From positions 1 through 8,297 of the forward strand of contig CALDQF010000190.1 in the NCBI GenBank assembly GCA_937911845.1: a stretch of 8,297 nucleotides of DNA. The letters run 5' to 3'. This stretch comes from an uncultured Phycisphaera sp. (GTDB lineage Bacteria > Planctomycetota > Phycisphaerae > Phycisphaerales > SM1A02). The notes beneath the pieces were generated by a model. The model was not told where the DNA came from and made no database searches. It saw only the letters and a list, made by a program, of their open reading frames with translations. The translations under genes and the position numbers were made by a program. This document shows positions 1 to 6,069 of this stretch, piece after piece; position 1 is the first letter of the stretch; each line of letters begins with the position of its first letter.

Positions 1-65
1 GTGGAGAGAGAACCCTTCGGGTGCCAGATTGGGTCTACCACCACACGCCCTCGTCTTCGAGTTGA
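1..65 (+). CDS. 3' end of an upstream gene, probable paralog of the next gene (partial)
   Basis: The third forward frame is open from the window edge and stops at TGA (63-65), giving about 20 visible residues that end in VPDWVYHHTPSSSSS. The stretch LRVPDWVY resembles the C-terminus of the next gene, LVLPNWVY, at the same distance class from the stop. I therefore read this as the tail of a neighbouring tandem paralog. The visible part is too short to show any domain, and the rest lies outside the window. Two other frames are also open for part of this stretch, so the frame choice rests on the similarity alone. Confidence 0.45.
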   Translation, partial: GERTLRVPDWVYHHTPSSSS

Positions 66-133
66 AAAGATTTCTCCTTGGTTCAGGTCCCAACTGAAAC
101 CCATTAGAGGACTTTCTGTCTTAATATTTTTTG

Positions 134-634
134 ATGCCAAAGCAAGATCGTCACCCGATTGATTTTGATTCCGCAGGTCCGGTGGAGATGGGCGTGACGG
201 CTTTGGTGCTTGCACTTGAAGGCCCCCTCTTGTTCATCTTCATTGCTCGGCAGGGGACAAACCCCCTTCTGGCCGCCGGTATTCTTTTGTTGCCAGTGGT
301 CATCTTGCTTCCACTCATATGGATGCTTTGGCGACCTTGGTCGGTTCGTTGGGACTTCCGTCCCCCTGGTGAGCATGCGGAGATTCGGACCGTGCAATCT
401 CTGAGTGGGTTCAACAATTGCGTCCGTTTGGCGGCGGATGATTATGGACTTCATGCCACGCTCAATCGACCTTTCCGCTGGATGGGAGGTGAGCCTTTTT
501 CGATTCCTTGGTCGGAAATGGACTGGATGGATCAAGCGTCTTTTGGAAGATTCACCCAAACCAGAAAAGCGAGCGTCTCGGGCAAATCGCTTGTTCTTCC
601 CAACTGGGTGTACGAGGCGGCAGAGCGTTATTGA
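134..634 (+). CDS. Small membrane protein with two N-terminal transmembrane helices, function unknown
   Basis: I do not recognise the family. The 166-residue product has a short polar N-terminus (residues 1-18), then two hydrophobic stretches at about residues 19-38 and 44-66 that look like a transmembrane hairpin. The second is rich in Leu, Ile and Pro and ends in a Trp/Arg-rich interface (WMLWRPWSVRWDF). A soluble domain of about 95 residues follows, with several Trp residues, ending in LVLPNWVYEAAERY. The topology probably puts both ends on the same side of the membrane. The ATG at 134 is preceded in frame by TTG at 131. Neither has a Shine-Dalgarno sequence at normal distance, since the nearest purine run (AGAGGA, 106-111) is about 22 bases away. 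The frame has a gene-like extent, and its C-terminal motif recurs in the fragment at 1-65. It converges on the minus-strand operon that ends at 703. Confidence 0.65.
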   Translation: MPKQDRHPIDFDSAGPVEMGVTALVLALEGPLLFIFIARQGTNPLLAAGILLLPVVILLPLIWMLWRPWSVRWDFRPPGEHAEIRTVQSLSGFNNCVRLAADDYGLHATLNRPFRWMGGEPFSIPWSEMDWMDQASFGRFTQTRKASVSGKSLVLPNWVYEAAERY

Positions 635-665
635 TTCGGAGATTCAGTCTGGGCCTGCGGAGTTG

Positions 666-704
666 GGCGCCACTTCTTTCGCCTTGTCTGTGGTTGCCTT
701 TTTT
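666..704 (+). terminator. Candidate rho-independent terminator of the 134-634 gene
   Basis: GGCGCCAC (666-673) pairs with GTGGTTGCC (690-698), with one bulged T and one G-U pair, around a 16-base loop. Six T residues (699-704) follow directly. The stem is imperfect and the loop long, so the call is moderate. The T-run also forms part of the complementary-strand TAA stop of the cytochrome gene. Read on the minus strand, the same hairpin is not followed by a T-run, so it would serve only the + strand gene. Confidence 0.4.
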
Positions 705-2697
705 ATTCGTCGTCGTACTCGTCGTCGTACTCGTCGTCAAAGTCGTACTCATCGGCAAAGCCGGGTTGGGCGCGGTTGGCCAGCCAAGCGGCGATGGCAT
801 CAAACTGTGCGGTGGCATCTCCGTCCAAGATGTCGGGACGAACGGCTTTGCCCGTGATTGGGTCGGCGTACCGTGGCATTCGCGTTGACGGGGTGATGCG
901 CAAGGGATCGTCCATCCAGCGGTGGTACCAGCCAGGACGAAGTCGTTCGGCGGATTGGGCGAAGTTCACACCCACTGCTTCGAACGCAGCCATCGGGGGT
1001 TCGTCGCCCACACCATGGCACGTGATGCATCCATATCCTTCAAGGCCAACCAGCATTCGGCCGACTGTGGCGTCGGCTTTTTCAGTCGCCACAAAGGGTT
1101 CCTCTTGAGGCATGCCGTGTTCGGCGACCAGTGAAGTGGTAAGTGGGGCCGCCCACGCCCCGAATCCTGGCATTCTGGCGTGCATCCACGGACGCACTTC
1201 TTCCGTTCTGGTTCCGGCCAGGGTCTTCAGTAAGTGTTGTGTCCGAAGCTTTTCTCCGGTGCCGTCGAGGTGGGGCAGCGTTTGGTCGACTTCGGGGGCA
1301 TTGGGGTCGGAAAGAAGGGCCGGGTCTACATCGAGCGTTCGTCCTTCGCCGAGGGAGGCTTGGCCATCACGCGCGTGGCATGACGTGCATCGCAGGCTTT
1401 TGACCGCACGGGCGGCAAAGCCGAAGTTGGTCGGAGCGGTGGTGGAAGCCAGCGCTTCGAGGGTTTGGTTGATTGCGGCTTGCTCGGTGCCACTCAGCCG
1501 GAAGTCGGGGGCGGTACTGGCGTCGTTGGCCAAGCAGCCTCCCATTTGCTCTTGTGGACGGGTGGGTAAAGGGATGCTGGGTACGGGCGGCGCATCTGAT
1601 TGGTGGCAATTGCCACAGCGAAGGGTTGACGCCAGGGCTTCACCCCGGACCACGTTTCCAGTGACGCCCGATCCTTCACCAGGAGCCGCCTCTCGCAAGA
1701 AGGCTTCCAAGTCGGCGGCTTCTTGTTCGGATAGCCGGAAGTCGGGCATTTTGGACCATGGCGATCTGGCGTGGGGGGCTCGAAGAAAGTCAGCCATAGC
1801 GCCGGGTTGGTACTTCTGGCTGACCCCAATCAGGGAGATGCCGTCGTAGTCGTCCTCGGGTTCAAGCACATGACAATTCAAACATTGAAATTTTGCGGCC
1901 AAGACTTTGCCATCTTCCGGCTTTCCTTCGATAGCTTTCAACGTCCCTGAACCCATCGAGACCACCCACGCGGCGAGATCGGCGGCATCTTGCTCGGCGT
2001 TGGGTCCGGAGAGCAGGGCGGGCATGGCGGTGTCGGCTCGATGGGCCGAAGGATCCATCAGCCACTCTTGCACCCAGCGTCCGTGCAGTCGTTGGCCCGC
2101 ATCTCGGAGCGAACCAGCGGGCCGGTCGAGATCGGAGACAAAAGTGGAAGCTTGAGAAGCATGACAGGCGGTGCAGCGGTGCTCGGCAATCAGCTCGAGG
2201 CCATGTTCGATGCTGTCGTGGCCTTCTGCTGCCGAAAGTTGTTGGGTGGGAATAGGCTCCAGCGTGAAGTCCCTTCCGTCCCAGAGCAGTCGAATCCAGG
2301 ATGGGCCTTGGCTCGGCGGTGTCCACTCCAGATTGATTGACCGTTGGCCTTTGTTCAGGCGAAGCTGTTTGGTTCGCAAGACGGCTTCCAGAGCACCTTC
2401 AAGTACGACTTCACCGTCAATCGAAAGCACGGCCGACCCTGTGCCCCGAAGCGCCAGTTCGGCACGGGTTCGGATGGGCAGGTTGAGGGTACCCGTAAAG
2501 GCGCCCGTCCAACTCTTGGGAGCAATGCCCAACGCCGGAGACTCCCCGGCTTCCACTCGGACCGCAAAGAGACGTGTTGGCATGACCCTCTGGTTGATGC
2601 CATCTGAAAAAGTTGCTGTCACACCAGACGGTGATTCGGGTTCCGTGGTGCTGGAACCAAGGTTGAATCCGATGGCCAGGAGAAGCGAGAAAAGCAT
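703..2697 (-). CDS. Secreted five-heme cytochrome c with PA14-like N-terminal domain and acidic tail
   Basis: This predicted extracytoplasmic electron carrier has 664 residues counted from the ATG at 2697. A short hydrophobic N-terminus (MLFSLLLAIGFNLGSS) looks like a signal sequence, although it lacks basic residues. Residues ~40-150 resemble a PA14-like beta-sandwich, a possible carbohydrate-binding domain. Five heme-attachment motifs follow: CTACH (175), CLNCH (272), CGNCH (361), CTSCH (437) and CITCH (557). Met-Pro motifs that could supply the sixth heme ligand lie after hemes 1, 2, 4 and 5 (near residues 225, 317, 509 and 607) but not after heme 3. The protein ends in a DDEY-rich tail. 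The start lies 6 bases after the stop of the upstream gene and in the same frame, with no Shine-Dalgarno sequence, so expression probably depends on reinitiation. A TTG at 2700 is an alternative start. Electron transfer from the upstream propeller protein is inferred from the operon. The cytochrome call itself is firm. Confidence 0.92.
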   Translation of the reverse strand: MLFSLLLAIGFNLGSSTTEPESPSGVTATFSDGINQRVMPTRLFAVRVEAGESPALGIAPKSWTGAFTGTLNLPIRTRAELALRGTGSAVLSIDGEVVLEGALEAVLRTKQLRLNKGQRSINLEWTPPSQGPSWIRLLWDGRDFTLEPIPTQQLSAAEGHDSIEHGLELIAEHRCTACHASQASTFVSDLDRPAGSLRDAGQRLHGRWVQEWLMDPSAHRADTAMPALLSGPNAEQDAADLAAWVVSMGSGTLKAIEGKPEDGKVLAAKFQCLNCHVLEPEDDYDGISLIGVSQKYQPGAMADFLRAPHARSPWSKMPDFRLSEQEAADLEAFLREAAPGEGSGVTGNVVRGEALASTLRCGNCHQSDAPPVPSIPLPTRPQEQMGGCLANDASTAPDFRLSGTEQAAINQTLEALASTTAPTNFGFAARAVKSLRCTSCHARDGQASLGEGRTLDVDPALLSDPNAPEVDQTLPHLDGTGEKLRTQHLLKTLAGTRTEEVRPWMHARMPGFGAWAAPLTTSLVAEHGMPQEEPFVATEKADATVGRMLVGLEGYGCITCHGVGDEPPMAAFEAVGVNFAQSAERLRPGWYHRWMDDPLRITPSTRMPRYADPITGKAVRPDILDGDATAQFDAIAAWLANRAQPGFADEYDFDDEYDDEYDDE
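707..742. repeat. 12-base tandem repeat encoding the acidic DDEY tail
   Basis: Two identical copies of TCGTCGTCGTAC (707-718 and 719-730) are followed by a degenerate third copy (731-742), and a more diverged one continues to about 754. On the minus strand the unit encodes the last residues of the cytochrome protein, (DDEY)n. A unit of 12 bases keeps the frame, so copy-number change by slippage would lengthen or shorten the tail without a frameshift. Confidence 0.8.
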
Positions 2698-2703
2698 CAA
2701 ATT

Positions 2704-5634
2704 TTAGTCTGTACCCAACTCGTGGACGGTGTTCCAGATGTCGGTGATGATCACGTCGCCATCGGTGCTTTCAAGGTCGCATTGCACATGCATTTGCATG
2801 ACCGGCTGCATATTCTTGAGCTTCAGGTGCACGGTTTTGCCATCGTCAAGAAGCGTGGCGGACTCGACAACCATTTCGTCGTGCTCTTCGACTCGGATTT
2901 CCTTTTTCTTGGCCAGTTCAAATTGTTCAGCATCGGGGTTGAGCGCTGAGACTTCTGGTGAGCCGTACATGGGGCCCCAAACGTAGTCCCAACAATTGAC
3001 GGCCCACGAACCGGTGTCTTCGGCCAACTCGCGGTCGAGATTCACGGAGAAGGAGATCTTGATGCCATCTTCCACGGCCGTGATCGAAGTGGGGTTTTGG
3101 GGGGTTCGACCAGTCCATCGCACCCGTTGTAACGCGGCAAGCCGCGCGGCATTGGTTTGCCAGCCTTTGAGTCCGCAGACCCAGAGCTGTCCGTCGGTGG
3201 GGTTGAAGCGTCCTCGCATGGCCGAGGAGCCAAGTTGGACGGGTACCCGGAAGACACCGCCCTGTACTTGGCCGTTGACTTCTTCTTTCATCACTCGATA
3301 AATGGAACTTTGGCCATACGACAGGTGGAGAAGCTCTCCGGTCCACGGCCATTTGGAGGAAGTCACCCAGGTTTGGCCGCCGGAAGAGTTGTCGACGCTC
3401 ATGGGGAACCAGCACAAAGGTTTGTTGTAGTCGGTCGGTGTCTCAGCCCGGTGGGCCAACGGCACCACACCCTGGAAGGATCCTTGGGACATCCAGTGGA
3501 GCTTGCAGTGGGGCACCCAAGTGCCTTCGTTGTCGCCGGCGGTGACGACTTGTCCGTCGGGAGAAATTCCGATTCCGTTCGGGGCGCGGAGTCCAGTGGA
3601 GAACACTTCGAGATCTCGTCCGGTCTTGTCGACTTTAATCACGGTGCCGTGGTGTTCGTTCAGGCTGTCCTCGAACCCGCGTCCGCCACCACGGACTGGT
3701 CCAGCTTTCCCAAACCAGAAGTTGCCCTCGCCATCCACTTGGAGATCAAACGCGAAATCGTGGAACGAGGGAGTGGTGTAGACCAAATTACAGAAGTTGT
3801 CATAGAGGTCGGCTTCACCATCGCCGTTGAAGTCGATCAGGCGGGTGATTTGATCTTTGCCATGGACAAAGATTTGTCCGTCGCGAACGGCCAGACCCAA
3901 GGTCTCGAATAGACCGGAGGCGAATCTCTTCCACCGGATGTCCCCCATCTCACGGAGCCCTTGCACAAGCCAAACATCACCATTCCAGGTGCACACGGCG
4001 GCGGTGTCATCGTCGACAAAGTCGAAGCCGCCGATGCGCATGTACGAGTTCCAAGGATTTTCGAAGGGGATGGGGATGTCATCCACGACGAAGGCTTCGT
4101 CACCGTTGTCTGCTATTTTTGCCTGAACAACAATTTCTTCCGGGTAGATCGATGGGAACAAAGCGGGGTCGGGTTGGCTTCCGGCGAACATCCGGGTGAA
4201 CAATCGATTCGGCGTGGGAGCCGAAGCGAGAACGCTGGGCTTGATGTCATCGCGAGTTGCGGCGATTGCCACCATGAACGAGCCCGATGGACCGTCGACG
4301 GTTGGGTCGAGGTTGAGCACCAAGGATGTCCCCGACACTTCGAAACGTGAGTCAGCGCTGCCACGGATTGCGAATCTTGTGTCGCCGACCCGCGCTGCTC
4401 GTCCATCTGAGAGGACTTTGATGCGTTGTCTTCGGGTGGCGTCGGCCACACGGAGTTGCATGCTTTTGGAGGGAGCTTGAGGAAAGACTTCAAGCGTGCG
4501 TACCAAGACGTCTCCAGCGTCAGTTTGTTCGACGCCGTGGTGTTCAAGCACCCGGGTTTGTCCGACGGTGTAATTCAAGATGGATTCTTCTCCCACTCGC
4601 ATCAGTCCGCCCCAACGGGCCATTTCAGCAGGAAGCGGGCCCCATGGCTTGCTGGGGCGGGGATCCTCCCAAGAGCCATTCACTTTCCATCCCGGGCCTT
4701 CAAGGCTGCCATAAATGGGAGTGCCGACCGCGCCGGGATGACCTCCGTGGCTCCCGTCGTAGGAGACCCCCTCCCAGTTCAAGCCGCCCTGCCACACCGC
4801 GCCGACCCGCAACAGGCCGGTGTCAAAAGACGCCACCCATCCATCCTCAAGGAACAGGTTGAGGCCTTTGTTGGAGGTGGCGTAGTCCATGGGGTAGCCC
4901 GTGGCACAAGAAACAAATGGACCTGGGTCCATTCGGTTCCACCATTCGTTTTCCGGGACGTTTTGGGCAGTCAGCCGCACATCGAGACGCTCGGCCCGGG
5001 TCATGTCTTTGGTTTCAAGATGACGGGCTTTGATGAATTTGTATTCGACCACGCTTTGGGGATCGTGGGCTTGGATCGCAAAGGTGCCCTCAGAAAGTCG
5101 CTTGCTTCCTTTTCGGTCCTTGGGCTCCCACCAGTCCACCACGACTTGGTTGTCGATGCTCGTTTGAATGTGCTGTCCAGCCACACGAATGTGCAACTTG
5201 ACCCAGTCGCCATCGACATGGGGGGGCATGTTGTTGTTCACAATGCCATACAACGAGCAGGATTTGATGCTGTCTCCATGGGTGGCGTTGACTTGGCATT
5301 CGTAGCCAACATCTGGCCAGCCAGACTTTTGGAACTTGGTATGGAAAAAGACACCACTGTTCGCACCCGGTTGGGTTCTTACCATGGCTTCAAATTCAAA
5401 GTCATCCCACTTTCGGTCCTCGCCGCCTTTTCCAGACCAGAAGAGGTGGCCGCGTTCACCGTTGACCACCAGGGTTTCGTCTTTCACGGTGAAGGCTTTG
5501 GGATTTTCGGCCGCCCGCCATCCGTTCAACGAGGTTCCATCGAAAAGGGTTACCCAGTCTCCGGCAGTAGCGGCGGTGGTCAGGAGCACAACAAAAAGGG
5601 AGGCGTATTGCATGGGTTGAATTCTTTGCGTCAT
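2704..5634 (-). CDS. Secreted DUF1080 / DUF6797 / beta-propeller fusion protein, likely sugar-active
   Basis: This is a 976-residue multidomain exported protein. Residues ~8-24 (MQYASLFVVLLTTAATA) form a signal peptide with an AxA cleavage site. Residues ~25-205 are a DUF1080 domain (3-keto-disaccharide hydrolase family, concanavalin-like fold), recognisable from WVTLFDGTSLNGW, SGVFFHTKF and WVKLHIRVAGQHIQ. Residues ~235-480 match DUF6797 (GWVASFDTGLLRVGAVWQGG, then SYDGSHGGHPG). Residues ~525-845 look like a glucose/sorbosone-dehydrogenase-type beta-propeller, with a calcium-loop-like DFNGDGEADLYDN at 601-613 and LRAPNGIGISPDG at 682-694. About 130 C-terminal residues form a further beta-rich domain. 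No CXXCH motif is present; in this operon the hemes are on the next gene's product. The ATG overlaps the upstream stop as ATGA and has no Shine-Dalgarno sequence, suggesting translational coupling. Met8 (5613) is an alternative start. Cleavage or oxidation of a keto-sugar or glycan is family-based inference, and the substrate cannot be read from the sequence. Confidence 0.88.
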   Translation of the reverse strand: MTQRIQPMQYASLFVVLLTTAATAGDWVTLFDGTSLNGWRAAENPKAFTVKDETLVVNGERGHLFWSGKGGEDRKWDDFEFEAMVRTQPGANSGVFFHTKFQKSGWPDVGYECQVNATHGDSIKSCSLYGIVNNNMPPHVDGDWVKLHIRVAGQHIQTSIDNQVVVDWWEPKDRKGSKRLSEGTFAIQAHDPQSVVEYKFIKARHLETKDMTRAERLDVRLTAQNVPENEWWNRMDPGPFVSCATGYPMDYATSNKGLNLFLEDGWVASFDTGLLRVGAVWQGGLNWEGVSYDGSHGGHPGAVGTPIYGSLEGPGWKVNGSWEDPRPSKPWGPLPAEMARWGGLMRVGEESILNYTVGQTRVLEHHGVEQTDAGDVLVRTLEVFPQAPSKSMQLRVADATRRQRIKVLSDGRAARVGDTRFAIRGSADSRFEVSGTSLVLNLDPTVDGPSGSFMVAIAATRDDIKPSVLASAPTPNRLFTRMFAGSQPDPALFPSIYPEEIVVQAKIADNGDEAFVVDDIPIPFENPWNSYMRIGGFDFVDDDTAAVCTWNGDVWLVQGLREMGDIRWKRFASGLFETLGLAVRDGQIFVHGKDQITRLIDFNGDGEADLYDNFCNLVYTTPSFHDFAFDLQVDGEGNFWFGKAGPVRGGGRGFEDSLNEHHGTVIKVDKTGRDLEVFSTGLRAPNGIGISPDGQVVTAGDNEGTWVPHCKLHWMSQGSFQGVVPLAHRAETPTDYNKPLCWFPMSVDNSSGGQTWVTSSKWPWTGELLHLSYGQSSIYRVMKEEVNGQVQGGVFRVPVQLGSSAMRGRFNPTDGQLWVCGLKGWQTNAARLAALQRVRWTGRTPQNPTSITAVEDGIKISFSVNLDRELAEDTGSWAVNCWDYVWGPMYGSPEVSALNPDAEQFELAKKKEIRVEEHDEMVVESATLLDDGKTVHLKLKNMQPVMQMHVQCDLESTDGDVIITDIWNTVHELGTD

Positions 5635-5969
5635 GGTTGGTGGTTTGTGTCGGTGGGATCAGGGGGGTGAGTGGCTTGGCTTCGGGCCAAAGCAATAATG
5701 TCGGCAATCTCCGGATCGGTCAGGTCGACGCTAAAGCTCTCAGCGACCTCTTTCATGGCTTGGTGGAGATCGGCATCTCCTGGTTCCGTGAGGTCGGCGC
5801 GGAGCAAGAAATCACCGAGCGACATGGCCTCATGTTCGGACTTTCCCAGCTTTTGTCCCAGCAGGGCCCCGGCTCGTTTGGCCATGTTGGTGGCTGCTTG
5901 AAATCGCAGAGCATCATCATGGACGAACTTCTCTTGGAACCCTGTTCTTTGATCTTGAGCGTCCAGCAT
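5631..5969 (-). CDS. DUF1476 family protein, ATP synthase zeta-inhibitor-like
   Basis: This 112-residue soluble cytoplasmic protein has no signal peptide. Residues ~9-97 follow the DUF1476 pattern: FQEKFVHDDALRFQA near the N-terminus, then GQKLGKSEHEA, then RADLTEPGDADL, then a C-terminal helix with a DLTDPEIADIIALARSQA pattern. In Paracoccus denitrificans this family is the zeta subunit, which binds F1-ATPase and blocks ATP hydrolysis through its N-terminus. Family proteins are about 100-110 residues, matching this length. The ATG at 5969 is chosen because AAAGG lies 5 bases upstream. The frame stays open to 6212, but that extension overlaps the end of the dockerin gene and has no family similarity. 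A Pro/Thr-rich tail (THPPDPTDTNHQP) extends past the domain. It is the first gene of the operon, and its TGA overlaps the next ATG. ATPase inhibition here is inference from the family. Confidence 0.8.
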   Translation of the reverse strand: MLDAQDQRTGFQEKFVHDDALRFQAATNMAKRAGALLGQKLGKSEHEAMSLGDFLLRADLTEPGDADLHQAMKEVAESFSVDLTDPEIADIIALARSQATHPPDPTDTNHQP

Positions 5970-5974
5970 CAGTA

Positions 5975-5980
5975 CCTTTA
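5975..5980 (-). promoter_or_regulatory. Ribosome binding site deciding the DUF1476 start
   Basis: On the minus strand TAAAGG lies 5 bases before the ATG at 5969. It is the only Shine-Dalgarno-like site seen for the three-gene operon, since the two downstream genes have none. It supports the 112-residue form over longer forms that begin inside the neighbouring gene. I could not identify a convincing promoter in the rest of the 100-base gap (5970-6069). Confidence 0.6.
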
Positions 5981-6069
5981 CGGACCCATATTCGGGGATC
6001 GATGATAGTACTCGGATCCCGGAGTGATGTGATGAAATCGGCCAGGACAACAAACTTGGCTGAGTAGGT

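Noticed and set aside
1112..1849. A 245-codon open frame on the + strand opposite the cytochrome gene
   Set aside because: It lies opposite a cytochrome with five clear CXXCH motifs. Its translation is rich in Ser, Arg and Ala with no domain.
3157..3912. A 251-codon open frame on the + strand opposite the propeller region
   Set aside because: It has the same reverse register and the same explanation as the other long antisense frame, and the minus-strand protein is clearly recognisable.
4426..5670. A 414-codon open frame on the + strand opposite the DUF1080 gene
   Set aside because: It is in exact reverse register with the minus-strand codons, so its stops would need TTA, CTA or TCA codons in the real gene, which are rare at this GC content. 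The product has no recognisable domain.
6009..6026. An imperfect palindrome around GGATCC between the dockerin and DUF1476 genes
   Set aside because: The pairing breaks at the centre, there is no T-run, and it does not match an operator that I recognise.
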